NCBI GenBank assembly: GCA_051251645.1
Contig: JBPOEY010000003.1
Coordinates: 62,001-126,000, forward strand
Length of the DNA stretch: 64,000 bases
Reading direction: 5' to 3'
Origin: Litorimonas sp051251645
GTDB lineage: Bacteria > Pseudomonadota > Alphaproteobacteria > Caulobacterales > Maricaulaceae
A program made the translations under genes and the position numbers. Within the stretch, counting starts at the first letter, position 1. Each line of letters opens with the position of its first letter. The notes beneath the pieces are model-generated. The model saw nothing but the letters and a program-made list of their open reading frames with translations. It had not been told where the DNA came from and ran no database searches. Shown piece by piece: positions 17,587 to 26,580 of the stretch.

Positions 17587-20298
17587 CTAAGTTCCAGGGG
17601 CATTCGACAGACGATTGATTAGCTCTCTATCGACGCGCCCGGTCTCTGATAGACCGCTGGCGCGTTCAAATTCGACGATCGCGCTGCGGGTTCTGACGCC
17701 CATAACCCCGTCCGGTGTGCCGACAGGATAGCCGAGGTTGGCGAGTAGAGCTTGCGCTTCGCGGACCTGGTTTCTGTTCGAGCTTTGCGAGGTTTTGACC
17801 CAAGGCACGTTATTGAAGATACCATTGGCTTCTTCGTCGATCGCCCGCGGCGCAAAGGCGGCAATCCGACTATCAATCGCGTCGAGCTTATCCGCGCTTA
17901 ATGTATCGCGCAGGGCATCCCGGCGGGACACCGCAAATTGATCACCCTGGCGTGCGGCGATGGCATACCAGAAGAGGGCGTCTTCGATATTGGGTGTCGT
18001 GCCAATTTCTGTGCTCTCAGATAGTATCGCGAGGTTGAATTGGGAGTCGACGACACCGCGCCGCGCAGCCTGTTCAAACCAAGATTTCGCGGTAGACATG
18101 CTTAACTCAATGCCGCCCCGACCTTCGGTATAGTAAAGGGCGAGGTCATGCATCGCGATGCGGTTTCCACCGCGTGCAGCGCGTTCGATCAGTTGCCGGG
18201 CCATGACATCGTCGCGCGGAACACCTTCACCAGCTTCATATAATTTCGCGAGACGATAGAGCGCGGCAGGTTGATTAGCGCTCGCGGCTTGACGAATAAG
18301 CGCGGCGCCTTCGTCTGTTTGTCCGGCGTCGAGTTTGGTGAGACCCATTTGAAACTGTGCAATTGGATTATTGGCTTCAACAGCCGCTTCCAACGTGTCG
18401 AGTTGGGCCGTATCGATGATGACGGGCTGATTTTCAGCATAATTGCCGATAGGTTGGGTCGATGTATCTGGCGTGACCCGTGTGTCTGTTGCGCCTGCGA
18501 CTTCGATTGGAGCGAGTAGAGCGGCGGCATCGGCTTGCCCATTGATCGCGGTCAACGGCATTGAGGGTGTCACGGGGTCTGTCGTGACGACGGGCTGATT
18601 GCCACCGCCTGTCGTATTTGGGTTGGGGCCATCGCCACTGCCGAGGATCACGCGACCTGCAAGCAATGCGACAGCAATTGCGCCCGCCGCCATAAGTCCG
18701 ACTCGGAGGTTGCGATTGGTGAAATTTGGAAGCGGAAAACGACGGGTTGGGCCGTCATCCGTGACACGAACCGCCATCGGCGAGTCACTCTGTGAGCGCG
18801 CCATTACGCCAGCGCGAGCATTGATGCTCTCAGCATAGGCGGGGTTGGAATAGACTGAGTCCGGCATTGGGGCCGATTCAAAATCATCCATCGGCGTCAA
18901 GGGCGGGAGCGCCGTTGGCATTTGGAACGGTGGCAGTGGCGGAACCCCGGGTCCCGTATGGGCTGGCTGGCCGGGGAAGGGCAGGATGGGAGAGGGCGGC
19001 ACATACGCTTGCGGTGGCTCAGCGACATACTGCGTCGGGGCGTCGACCATTTTGTCGAGCGTCAATGTGTCTTCATGATCGACGACATCATTGGAGGCCA
19101 ATAAAGCGGCCGCATAAGGATTTTGTGAATCCGCGACTGCCGGGGCGCGAAAAGACGTCAGTCGATCCCGGAGGGTCTGAATAGGGTTAGGCGGAACGTC
19201 CATCGCGGGCGGCTGAGATGTTTCAGACGCGTGGGTGTGCGGTGTCTCGGGCAAAGGGGGCAGAGCGGCCATCTGCGGCATACGCGTTTCGGCGGGTCTG
19301 TTTTCTAACTCTGTAATGCGTTGCTGTAAGCTGTCGATCCGGTGACGAATTTCCTCACGCACGCGTTCCACGACGCGTTCCGCAGCGCCTGTGCCGACCG
19401 CTAAATGACGGGCTTCAACCTCAACCAATCGGGTTTCTAGTTTAGTTTGGTAAGCGTCGAGTTCTGCTTGGGTTTGTAAGGCGAGTTCATTGACTTTTTC
19501 CACCACGACATCGCTGGATGCGAGACGCCGTTTTTCCAATCCCGCATGAATTTTTTCGATTGTATCGCCGACTTGATTGAGCGCGGCGGCGCTATCGCGC
19601 TCGATAGCAGCGACACGCTTTTCGACCGTGAGTTGTGACTCGGCGATTGCGGTGGTGAGTGTCTCAGTGACGCCATCCAATTCATCGCGGCGAGCCTGTG
19701 TCTCGGCTTTCATGCGCGCATCAATGGCGCGGGCAATGTCGGCGAGGTGTTTATTGACTCGGGCGATCGCATCAGCTTGCGAGACTTCGGCCTTATCAAG
19801 ACGCATGGACGCGCGGCCCAAGGCCGCATCGAGGTCGGCGAGGCTCCCTTCGGCCAGGGCGACTTTTAACTCACTCCGAACCGCGTTACGCATATCGGTG
19901 GTTTGTTGATCAAGCCGTTCGGTCAACTCATTGACGTGTCGTGTGAGGCGACCTTTTTGTACGCTGGTGGATTTCTTCAGCCCAGCTTCGAGGGCCGAGA
20001 CAACCGTTTCCAAGGACTCAACGCTCTTCCGTGTCACGCCATTGGCGCGTTTGAGCCTCGCTTCTAATTTATCCAGATCGGTTTGGATGGCGTTAGCGCG
20101 TGCTTTTTTTGACGGGGCCGGCTTGCGTCGGCGGGTTGTCGGGGGTGTCTGTGATTTTGTGTCAGGCGATGCGTTCGTTTCAGATGATGTGCGCGGGGTT
20201 TGATCAGACGTGTTTTTCATTGATGATCGCGCAGCTTTATCGTCCCCGTTAGACGGGTCGGTCGGCTTGGCGGAGTCATCGGCAACCCGGCTGACCAT
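17587..20298 (-). CDS. PodJ-like polar localisation protein (coiled coil, TM, Sel1 repeats, peptidoglycan-binding domain)
   Basis: A 903-residue protein with the layout of Caulobacter PodJ, which organises the cell pole and pilus/stalk development. Residues 1-60 are disordered and polar. Residues 60-360 are long coiled coil rich in Glu/Arg/Ala. A Pro-rich linker runs to about 530, and one membrane helix (VGLMAAGAIAVALLAGRVIL) lies near 530-552. The periplasmic part carries about four Sel1-type repeats (for example AALYRLAKLYEAGEGVPRD and AMHDLALYYTEGRGGIEL), then a C-terminal peptidoglycan_binding_1 domain (QALLANLGYPVGTPDGVMG). A full CtrA box lies about 112 bp upstream. PodJ is the best guess; other Sel1/PG-binding scaffold proteins share parts of this layout. 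Confidence 0.75.
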   Translation of the reverse strand: MVSRVADDSAKPTDPSNGDDKAARSSMKNTSDQTPRTSSETNASPDTKSQTPPTTRRRKPAPSKKARANAIQTDLDKLEARLKRANGVTRKSVESLETVVSALEAGLKKSTSVQKGRLTRHVNELTERLDQQTTDMRNAVRSELKVALAEGSLADLDAALGRASMRLDKAEVSQADAIARVNKHLADIARAIDARMKAETQARRDELDGVTETLTTAIAESQLTVEKRVAAIERDSAAALNQVGDTIEKIHAGLEKRRLASSDVVVEKVNELALQTQAELDAYQTKLETRLVEVEARHLAVGTGAAERVVERVREEIRHRIDSLQQRITELENRPAETRMPQMAALPPLPETPHTHASETSQPPAMDVPPNPIQTLRDRLTSFRAPAVADSQNPYAAALLASNDVVDHEDTLTLDKMVDAPTQYVAEPPQAYVPPSPILPFPGQPAHTGPGVPPLPPFQMPTALPPLTPMDDFESAPMPDSVYSNPAYAESINARAGVMARSQSDSPMAVRVTDDGPTRRFPLPNFTNRNLRVGLMAAGAIAVALLAGRVILGSGDGPNPNTTGGGNQPVVTTDPVTPSMPLTAINGQADAAALLAPIEVAGATDTRVTPDTSTQPIGNYAENQPVIIDTAQLDTLEAAVEANNPIAQFQMGLTKLDAGQTDEGAALIRQAASANQPAALYRLAKLYEAGEGVPRDDVMARQLIERAARGGNRIAMHDLALYYTEGRGGIELSMSTAKSWFEQAARRGVVDSQFNLAILSESTEIGTTPNIEDALFWYAIAARQGDQFAVSRRDALRDTLSADKLDAIDSRIAAFAPRAIDEEANGIFNNVPWVKTSQSSNRNQVREAQALLANLGYPVGTPDGVMGVRTRSAIVEFERASGLSETGRVDRELINRLSNAPGT

Positions 20299-20408
20299 AG
20301 CGCTTACGTCCTCTCACAATCCTTGTGCCATTTGGACGAAATTCGAATCACTTTGGCCCAAAAGTCGAACCGGTAACCCGATCCATACGTCCCCATCGCC
20401 CAACTATG

Positions 20409-20424
20409 GTTAAAAGGCCGTTAA
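20409..20424 (-). promoter_or_regulatory. candidate CtrA-binding site upstream of the PodJ-like gene
   Basis: On the minus strand the sequence reads TTAA, seven bases, TTAAC, which is the full CtrA consensus TTAA-N7-TTAAC. It lies about 112 bp upstream of the PodJ-like start and points toward it. CtrA is the cell-cycle master regulator in this bacterial group and controls many polarity genes. Confidence 0.5.
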
Positions 20425-20528
20425 ATCGTTAACGATACAGTCTGGGAATCGGACCGCGTTTCGAACTTTATGCCTCGGTTTGTGTGTCAAAACGTAAGCT
20501 AATAATTGGGCCTCGGGATCAAGCCCCC

Positions 20529-20554
20529 GGTTGGATAGGCGGTGATATCCAACC
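20529..20554. repeat. 9-bp inverted repeat in the podJ-merR intergenic region
   Basis: GGTTGGATA and TATCCAACC pair perfectly around an 8-base loop. There is no T-run, so it is not a typical terminator. It could be a protein-binding site or a leader hairpin for either flanking gene. Confidence 0.4.
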
Positions 20555-20619
20555 TTAGCGAGGATAAAATAAGATCTCAGGCGAGGTTGAGTGCGTCATA
20601 AGCTTTACCTTTACCTTTA

Positions 20620-20652
20620 CCTTGACGTTAACGTAAAGGTATGTCATATAAA
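20620..20652 (+). promoter_or_regulatory. MerR-type promoter with palindromic operator
   Basis: CCTTGACGTTAACGTAAAGG (20620-20639) is a palindrome with nine of ten base pairs. It contains a -35 element TTGACG at 20622. A -10 element TATAAA lies at 20647, giving a 19-base spacer, the over-long spacing typical of MerR-activated promoters; CATATA at 20645 gives 17. The ACGTTAACGT core resembles the operators known for LiuR-like regulators of branched-chain/fatty acyl-CoA catabolism, which fits the genes downstream. Confidence 0.7.
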
Positions 20653-20656
20653 GATT

Positions 20657-21163
20657 GTGATAACGAAAATCAGGATAGATGAAGACGCGTCAGCGGAGGC
20701 TTGGACGATCCGCGAATTTGCGGAAATGTTTGACGTCACGCCGCGCACCGTGCGTTTCTACGAAGATAAAGGTCTGCTGAGCCCCGAACGCAATGGGCAA
20801 AGCCGGACCTTCCATTTGCGCGACCGCGCCCGCTTCGAACGCATTTTGCGCGGGAAAAGGTTGGGTTTCTCGCTCGCTGATATCCGCGCTGTTTTCGACG
20901 TGATGGAAGGGCGGATCAGCGACACGGCAGAGCTCCGCCGCCGCCGCGACAATTTTCAAGCGGTCATCGACGGGCTGGCGGATCGCCGCCGCGACGTTGA
21001 AATCCTCGCCGAAGATATGGGTGAAATCGTCTCTATTATCGATGATCACCTCGCGCAAAACGCTGATGCATCGGACGCGGCCACGTTGGACGCTTTCTCA
21101 CTCGCGGACCGCTATCAAGCAGCGTTTAAAAAACACCTCATTGCTCAACAAGGATCAATTTAA
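20657..21163 (+). CDS. MerR-family transcriptional regulator (LiuR-like)
   Basis: A MerR-type regulator of 168 residues if the GTG at 20657 is used. The helix-turn-helix and wing (WTIREFAEMFDVTPRTVRFYEDKGLLSPERNGQSRTF) are followed by a helical effector/dimerisation region. It lacks the Cys pattern of metal sensors. The frame is open further upstream to a GTG at 20591, but the operator and promoter lie inside that stretch, so the later start is preferred. The transcript would then begin almost at the start codon and be nearly leaderless. Its stop overlaps the acyl-CoA dehydrogenase start by one base, so it heads that operon and is probably autoregulated. Fatty-acid/acyl-CoA control is inferred from context. 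Confidence 0.85.
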   Translation: MITKIRIDEDASAEAWTIREFAEMFDVTPRTVRFYEDKGLLSPERNGQSRTFHLRDRARFERILRGKRLGFSLADIRAVFDVMEGRISDTAELRRRRDNFQAVIDGLADRRRDVEILAEDMGEIVSIIDDHLAQNADASDAATLDAFSLADRYQAAFKKHLIAQQGSI

Positions 21164-22953
21164 TGCCAAGCTACAAGGCTCCCGTACGGGACATGCAATT
21201 CCTGCTTCACGAAGTCCTCGGCTTTGAGGACCTCACCAAATATGATGCGTTCTCGGACGTTGATGCCGATTTGGCGGATGCCATTCTGGTTGAAGCTGCG
21301 AAATTCTCCGAAGATGTGCTCGCGCCGCTTAACGTGGTCGGTGATCACGAAGGCTGCACGCGTCACGCCGATGGTTCTGTCACGACGCCTACAGGCTTCA
21401 AAGATGCCTATAAGAAAATGTCCGAAAACAGCTGGTCGGCGCTGTCAATGGATCCGACCTATGGCGGCCAAGGCATGCCGGGTATGCTCGGTATTGCCGC
21501 ATCTGAGATGTGGACATCCTCCAACATGGCCTTTGCCATGTATCCCGGCCTGACGGGCGGCGCGATCAAAGCGATCAGCGTTGGCGGCTCAGACGCGCAG
21601 AAGCAGACGTATCTGCCGAAAATGATGTCCGGCGAATGGACCGGTACGATGAACCTGACGGAGCCACATTGCGGCACAGATTTGGGCATGTTGAAAACCA
21701 AAGCTGTTCCGAACGCGGACGGCTCTTACAAAATTTCCGGTCAGAAGATTTTCATCTCCGCTGGGGAACACGATATGGCGGACAATATTATCCACCTCGT
21801 CATCGCCCGCATCGAAGGCGCGCCGGAAGGCACGAAGGGTATCTCGCTTTTCATCGTGCCGAAATTCAAACTCGACGAAAACGGAAACCCCGGTGAACGC
21901 AATCCTGTCACCTGTGGCTCTATCGAAGAAAAAATGGGCATCCACGGCAACTCAACCTGCGTCATGAATTATGACGAAGCCGAAGGCTACTTGATTGGGG
22001 AAGAGAACAAAGGCCTGCGCGTCATGTTTGTCATGATGAACGAAGCTCGCATCGGTGTTGGCCTCCAAGGTCTCGGCCAATCCGAAGTTGCCTATCAAAA
22101 CGCGGCGATCTACGCGAAAGACCGGCTTCAGGGTCGCGCGCTGACAGGGCCCCAGAATGAGGATAAGCCTGCTGATCCGATCATCGTCCATCCCGACGTG
22201 CGCCGCATGTTGATGGAAACCAAAGCCTTTAACGAATCCGCCCGGGCGCTTGTCATGTGGGCCGCCAAGCATGAAGATATGGAAAAGCATTCTGGCGACG
22301 CGAAACTCGCCGAAAAATGCGACGATTATCTCGGCCTGCTGACCCCTGTTGTGAAGGGCTACCTGACCGATATGTCGATGAAAACAACGATCGATTGCCA
22401 ACAAATTTTTGGCGGTCACGGTTTTGTCGAAGAATGGGGCATGTCCCAATTCGTGCGCGATAACCGCATTGCTCTGATCTATGAAGGCGCCAACGGCGTG
22501 CAAGCGCTCGATCTTGTGGGTCGGAAACTCGCCCGCAATGGTGGTCGTGCGCTGATGACGCTCAACGCCGAAATCGATCAGTTTGTGAAAGACAATAAAG
22601 ACACGGATGGTATTGCCGAATTCATGACGGGTTTGGCTGGGGCCAAGACCAAACTGACAGAAGCCACCATGTGGCTGATGCAAAACGGCATGAAAGACCC
22701 GAACAATGCGGGTGCTGGGTCGACCGACTATATGCACATGCTCGGCCTCGCGACTTTGGCCTATATGTGGTCGAAAATGGCAGTCGTGGCCCAAGCCAAG
22801 ATCGACGATGGATCGAATGAGGACTTCTACCCGAACAAACTCATCACAGGTCGTTACTTTATGCTGAGAATGTTGCCGATGATGGATAGCCATCTCGCCA
22901 AAATCAAGACAGGCGCAAAGCCGTTGATGGAATTGGAAGCGGCTGCGTTCTAG
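21163..22953 (+). CDS. acyl-CoA dehydrogenase, long form (DmdC-like/FadE-type)
   Basis: A 596-residue flavoprotein dehydrogenase of the long acyl-CoA dehydrogenase group, with an extra N-terminal segment (MPSYKAPVRDMQFLLHEVL) and a C-terminal domain beyond the standard catalytic core. Visible blocks: TMNLTEPHCGTDLGMLKTKA (substrate/FAD loop), KISGQKIFISAGEHDM, IFGGHGFVEEWGMSQFVRDNRI and IYEGANGVQALDLVGRK, where the Glu of YEG is at the usual catalytic-base position. Members act on long or unusual acyl-CoAs, including 3-methylthiopropanoyl-CoA (DmdC); the substrate is not decidable here. Starts one base inside the MerR stop. Confidence 0.93.
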   Translation: MPSYKAPVRDMQFLLHEVLGFEDLTKYDAFSDVDADLADAILVEAAKFSEDVLAPLNVVGDHEGCTRHADGSVTTPTGFKDAYKKMSENSWSALSMDPTYGGQGMPGMLGIAASEMWTSSNMAFAMYPGLTGGAIKAISVGGSDAQKQTYLPKMMSGEWTGTMNLTEPHCGTDLGMLKTKAVPNADGSYKISGQKIFISAGEHDMADNIIHLVIARIEGAPEGTKGISLFIVPKFKLDENGNPGERNPVTCGSIEEKMGIHGNSTCVMNYDEAEGYLIGEENKGLRVMFVMMNEARIGVGLQGLGQSEVAYQNAAIYAKDRLQGRALTGPQNEDKPADPIIVHPDVRRMLMETKAFNESARALVMWAAKHEDMEKHSGDAKLAEKCDDYLGLLTPVVKGYLTDMSMKTTIDCQQIFGGHGFVEEWGMSQFVRDNRIALIYEGANGVQALDLVGRKLARNGGRALMTLNAEIDQFVKDNKDTDGIAEFMTGLAGAKTKLTEATMWLMQNGMKDPNNAGAGSTDYMHMLGLATLAYMWSKMAVVAQAKIDDGSNEDFYPNKLITGRYFMLRMLPMMDSHLAKIKTGAKPLMELEAAAF

Positions 22954-22981
22954 ATTCCAGTCTATCAGAAACCTGATAACA

Positions 22982-23013
22982 ACAGCCCGCGACGTTTCTA
23001 CGCCGCGGGCTGT
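22982..23013 (+). terminator. hairpin between the two acyl-CoA dehydrogenase genes
   Basis: ACAGCCCGCG and CGCGGGCTGT form a 10-bp perfect stem with a 12-base loop, followed by CGCAATTTTG. The T-run is weak and displaced, so it may be a partial terminator or an mRNA-processing hairpin that sets different levels for the two enzymes. Confidence 0.5.
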
Positions 23014-23065
23014 CGCAATTTTGTGCTAGACTCTTCCCAAACCCAGACACCTACAAGGACGCCCC

Positions 23066-24226
23066 ATGGCCGACGTGCTCGATTTCAAAAACCCTGATTG
23101 GTATCAGGAAGAAGACATCAATATGTTCCGCGATGCGGTTTACAAGTTCTACGCCAATGAAATGGCGCCGCATTCGGAAGAGTTTCGCAAGAACAAAAAG
23201 GTTGATCGCAAGTTTTGGAATCAAGCTGGCGAATATGGCCTGCTGAACTGTGCGATTCCGGAAGAGTATGGCGGCGGCGGCGGTGATTATCGCCACGAAA
23301 TGATCATCATGGAAGAGCTGGAACGCGCCGAAGTCGACGGCTTTGGCCTGTCGCTCCACAATGCGATCGTGGCGCCATATATCCTGCATTACGGCACCGA
23401 AGAGCAGAAACAGAAATGGCTGCCGCGTATGGCGTCGGGCGAATTGGTTGGGGCCATTTGTATGAGTGAGCCGGGCACCGGTTCAGATCTGCAAAGCGTC
23501 AAAACCAATGCCAAGAAAGATGGCAATGGCTGGGTCATTAATGGGTCCAAGACCTTTATCACCAATGGCGGCACAGCCAACTTGCTCATCATCGTCGCGG
23601 ATACGGGCGGTGAGGGCAAACATTCCAAATCACTCTTCGTCGTCGAGACCGATGATTTAGACGGGTTCAAGCGCGGCCGCATCCTCGACAAGGTTGGGAT
23701 GGACGCGCAGGATACGGCGGAGCTTTTCTTCGATGATATGAAAGTCCCCGCAGACGCGCTCCTCGGCGAAGATACAGGCCAAGGCTTCATCCAATTGATG
23801 ACCGAACTGCCGCAAGAACGCCTCAACATTGCGGTGCAAGGCGTCGCTGCCATGGAAAAGGCCCTGCGTCATACAATTGAATATGTGAAAGACCGTAAGG
23901 CATTCGGAAAACGGATTATTGATTTTCAGAATACGCAGTTTGAACTGGCTGAGCTAAAAACCATTGTCACCGTCTGCAAAGTTTTCACCTATGACTGCGC
24001 CGAGAAGCACCTTCGCGGCGAACTCGACACGGTCACCGCGTCGATGGCGAAATATTGGGTCACGGACCGCGAATGCGAAGTGATGGATCGTTGCCTGCAA
24101 CTGTTTGGCGGCTACGGCTTTATGAACGAATATTTGATCGGTCGCCAATGGCGCGCCAGCCGCGTGCAGCGGATCTATGGCGGCACGAATGAGATCATGA
24201 AATTGGTAATTGCACGGTCCCTTTAG
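23066..24226 (+). CDS. acyl-CoA dehydrogenase, short/medium-chain type
   Basis: A 386-residue FAD-dependent acyl-CoA dehydrogenase of the standard length, which introduces the alpha-beta double bond in acyl-CoA oxidation. Blocks in order: AIPEEYGGGGGDYRHEMIIMEEL, ICMSEPGTGSDLQS, WVINGSKTFITNGGTANLL, KAFGKRIIDFQNTQFELAE, LFGGYGFMNEYLIGRQWR and RIYGGTNEIMKLVIARSL. The last contains the Glu found at the catalytic position in short/medium-chain enzymes. It probably works with the upstream long enzyme under the MerR regulator, after a hairpin in the 112-bp gap. Chain-length preference cannot be read from the sequence. Confidence 0.94.
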   Translation: MADVLDFKNPDWYQEEDINMFRDAVYKFYANEMAPHSEEFRKNKKVDRKFWNQAGEYGLLNCAIPEEYGGGGGDYRHEMIIMEELERAEVDGFGLSLHNAIVAPYILHYGTEEQKQKWLPRMASGELVGAICMSEPGTGSDLQSVKTNAKKDGNGWVINGSKTFITNGGTANLLIIVADTGGEGKHSKSLFVVETDDLDGFKRGRILDKVGMDAQDTAELFFDDMKVPADALLGEDTGQGFIQLMTELPQERLNIAVQGVAAMEKALRHTIEYVKDRKAFGKRIIDFQNTQFELAELKTIVTVCKVFTYDCAEKHLRGELDTVTASMAKYWVTDRECEVMDRCLQLFGGYGFMNEYLIGRQWRASRVQRIYGGTNEIMKLVIARSL

Positions 24227-24301
24227 AGCACTTTCAATATTCGCGTATCCCGGGGGCAACATATTGAGTGTCCACAGGGATCGCCGTAATAATATGAGAT
24301 C

Positions 24302-24326
24302 AGACGGCGGGATGCGCCGTCTTTTT
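24302..24326 (+). terminator. rho-independent terminator after the acyl-CoA dehydrogenase genes
   Basis: AGACGGCG and CGCCGTCT pair around GGAT(G) and run into TTTTT. It lies about 75 bases after the stop. Confidence 0.88.
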
Positions 24327-24446
24327 GTGTCTAGCACCGCATGTCATGCGCCATGCGTCCAACCGGATTTGAAGTGAAAAATCGGATGAACAGCTTGCCT
24401 TAGACAAGGTCCCTCATATCATGGTAGACCAGCCTAGGAGGACATT

Positions 24447-24878
24447 ATGAGCATTAAGGACATACTGAGCAGCAAGGGTCACGCGGTCTATAGCCTACCC
24501 AATAGCGTAAAACTGCGCGAGGCCATCGAATTGCTGAATGATAAGAACATCGGGGTCGTGCTTATCACGGATGGCGCCGGGAAACTGGCGGGAATTCTCT
24601 CCGAACGCGATATTGTGCGTCGCTCCCTCATGCAAGAAACAGGATTTCGCGACGAACCCGTTACAAAATCTATGACGAAAAACGTGCTGACCGTCGCGTC
24701 CTCAGCCAGCGTTGATGATGTGATGGAGATTATGACCACGTCCAAAATCCGCCATATCCCCGTTTTGGACGGCGATGTCATTAACGGGCTGATCTCGATC
24801 GGTGATGTCGTCAAACGCAAGATTGCCGATGCGGAAAATGAAGCCGCGGCGATGCGGGATTATATTGCCTCTGCCTGA
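24447..24878 (+). CDS. CBS-domain protein
   Basis: A 143-residue protein made of two CBS domains (about residues 8-65 and 75-132) and little else. Such stand-alone CBS pairs bind adenine nucleotides and act as small energy sensors or regulatory partners. Typical segments are GVVLITDGAGKLAGILSERDIVRR and IRHIPVLDGDVINGLISIGDVVKRK. AGGAGG precedes the ATG at 24447, a strong ribosome-binding site. It is a single gene between a terminator and a convergent neighbour; no partner is obvious. Confidence 0.92.
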   Translation: MSIKDILSSKGHAVYSLPNSVKLREAIELLNDKNIGVVLITDGAGKLAGILSERDIVRRSLMQETGFRDEPVTKSMTKNVLTVASSASVDDVMEIMTTSKIRHIPVLDGDVINGLISIGDVVKRKIADAENEAAAMRDYIASA

Positions 24879-24929
24879 GGGCATAGCGTCCTTTGAAAGG
24901 CGGGCACTTTCGAAAGCGGTGCCTCAGAC

Positions 24930-25658
24930 TTATAGTTTAGGCGCTACCTTTCGTCCCAGATAGACCGTTTGCGTAAAAGGTTTATTTTGTAGCGGATTGT
25001 GGAACGTCACAGGTTCGGCCCGGGCGGCACCGAGAACACGGGTGAGGCGCTGGGTAAAGTCCGCGTCTTCACGCTCATCTGACCACAGCCCCATGACACC
25101 GCCGGGGCGAAGATGAGCGCTAAGCTGGGCGAGGCCGTCTTCGCTGTAAAAACTGACACTGCGCGCATCCAAGAGCCAGTCGGGCGTGTGGTCAATGTCG
25201 ATCAAAATCGCATCGAATTTGCGCCCCGGCACGTCTGGGTCGAACCCCTCAGTCGATTGTGCGCGGGCGAAAAAATCATCCGTTATAATGCGGCAGCGCG
25301 GGTCATCTCCCAGCGGTGGATCTAGAGGAATGTGGCCCGCCGCATGCCAATCGACAACGGCCTCTAACATTTCGACGACGATCAAGGATCCGACCCGCCC
25401 ATCCTCGAGCACCGCGCCCGCCGTATAACCCAGTCCAAGGCCGCCCACGACAATATCGAGCGCGTCACCCGTGAGCTCTCCCAGACCGAGTTTCGCCAAA
25501 GCGATCTCGGAGGCCGTAAACAGGCTCGACATCAAATGCTCATCACCCAGAATGATCTCATACACATCTACGCCTAAGCCGATCAGCCGTCTTCGCCGTA
25601 AGCTGATCGGGCCAATGGGGGTCTCCCGGTAGTCAATTTCGGCAAATAAAGGGTGCAT
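24930..25658 (-). CDS. spermidine synthase-like methyltransferase-fold protein
   Basis: A 242-residue protein with the spermidine synthase/SAM-binding fold. The nucleotide-binding strand and loop are DIVVGGLGLGYTAGAVLED, the acidic residue after the next strand is in LIVVEMLEAVVDWH, and KFDAILIDIDHTPDWLL holds the Asp-rich loop after strand 4. Members of this alphaproteobacterial group are often annotated as spermidine synthase, but they lack most polyamine-binding residues, so the reaction is uncertain. Start chosen at 25658 (MHPLFAEIDYRETPIG, the conserved beginning); an ATG at 25694 would add 12 residues. Confidence 0.8.
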   Translation of the reverse strand: MHPLFAEIDYRETPIGPISLRRRRLIGLGVDVYEIILGDEHLMSSLFTASEIALAKLGLGELTGDALDIVVGGLGLGYTAGAVLEDGRVGSLIVVEMLEAVVDWHAAGHIPLDPPLGDDPRCRIITDDFFARAQSTEGFDPDVPGRKFDAILIDIDHTPDWLLDARSVSFYSEDGLAQLSAHLRPGGVMGLWSDEREDADFTQRLTRVLGAARAEPVTFHNPLQNKPFTQTVYLGRKVAPKL

Positions 25659-25851
25659 GACACCAGTATCTACACAGGTGCGACACGGGGGCATAGCCCT
25701 AGGACGTAAGCGTTTAGAAGGCGCTGCAGTCCCGCCGTCTATTCCCGACTTTGGGGATGGGCCGTGAGAAATTCGACAAATTCAATGCCATCCCCTATGC
25801 CGACTGACGAAGAAGCGCCCTCTAGTTGGGGGGATCTTGAAGGTCTAATAG

Positions 25852-26232
25852 ATGCATATTGTCAGCAAAGCCCTGATTGGCTTCGTCGCCATTATCCAGA
25901 GTTACATCTTAGTGTTTGAGATGTTTTTATGGGAAAGCCGTGGGCCAAAAGTTTTTTCGAGCTTTCCAGCCGACCTATTTGAACCCACGAAAATGATGGC
26001 CGCCAATCAAGGTCTATATAATGGCTTTCTGGCCGCGGGGTTATTCTGGGCGCTTTTCTTCATCAAAGACGTGAGCTGGAAAAGAAACGTCGCCTTATTC
26101 TTCCTGTCCTGCGTCGCCATCGCGGGCCTGTATGGCGCGGCGACCGTCTCGCAAAATATCATTTTTGTTCAAACGGTGCCGGCAGTGCTCGCGATTGTGA
26201 GCCTCATGTTTTTAAACCGTCGTAAGATATAA
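25852..26232 (+). CDS. DUF1304-family membrane protein
   Basis: A 126-residue protein with four hydrophobic segments. The family signature is visible as the first helix with AIIQSYILVFEMFLWESRGPKVF and the loop MMAANQGLYNGFLAAGLFWAL. DUF1304 proteins are small integral inner-membrane proteins of unknown function. The next gene starts 31 bases downstream of this gene's stop on the same strand. Confidence 0.88.
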   Translation: MHIVSKALIGFVAIIQSYILVFEMFLWESRGPKVFSSFPADLFEPTKMMAANQGLYNGFLAAGLFWALFFIKDVSWKRNVALFFLSCVAIAGLYGAATVSQNIIFVQTVPAVLAIVSLMFLNRRKI

Positions 26233-26263
26233 TTTCGGCCCTATCGACCTTTGGAGAATGAGC

Positions 26264-26572
26264 ATGATCATCGTCATAGGGTCCGCGACGGCCAAACCCG
26301 GACAAGAAGACGCGGTGCGGGCGCTGAGCCTTACCCATGTCCAAAGGTCACGAACGGAGCCGGGATGCACCGCGCATAATGTCTCCGTCGATAGCGAAAA
26401 TTCATCTCGGTTTGTCTTTGTCGAATATTGGGCCGATATGGCGGCCTTGATGGCCCACTTTGCGCTTGAGGCATCTCAAAACTTTGTTCAAGATTTGCAG
26501 CCCTTATTGGCTGAAAATCCTGATATGAAGATATTTGAGGCTGCGTCAGTTCGGCCTGCCGTCACGCCGTAA
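26264..26572 (+). CDS. antibiotic biosynthesis monooxygenase (ABM) domain protein, YgiN-like
   Basis: A 102-residue single-domain ferredoxin-like protein of the ABM family. Seen are a first strand IIVIGSATAKPGQEDAVRAL, the helix and turn with RTEPGCTAHNVSVDSE, and the conserved FVFVEYWADMAALMAHF. Relatives include quinol monooxygenases and haem-degrading enzymes; here the function is unknown. The ATG at 26264 is used because GGAG lies seven bases upstream; the ATG at 26258 is too close to that site. Confidence 0.85.
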   Translation: MIIVIGSATAKPGQEDAVRALSLTHVQRSRTEPGCTAHNVSVDSENSSRFVFVEYWADMAALMAHFALEASQNFVQDLQPLLAENPDMKIFEAASVRPAVTP

Positions 26573-26580
26573 ATAGAGCC

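Noticed and set aside
21952..22893. 313-codon open frame on the minus strand over the acyl-CoA dehydrogenase gene
   Set aside because: Shadow of a certain gene, with a His/Gln/Phe-rich composition that fits reverse-strand reading.
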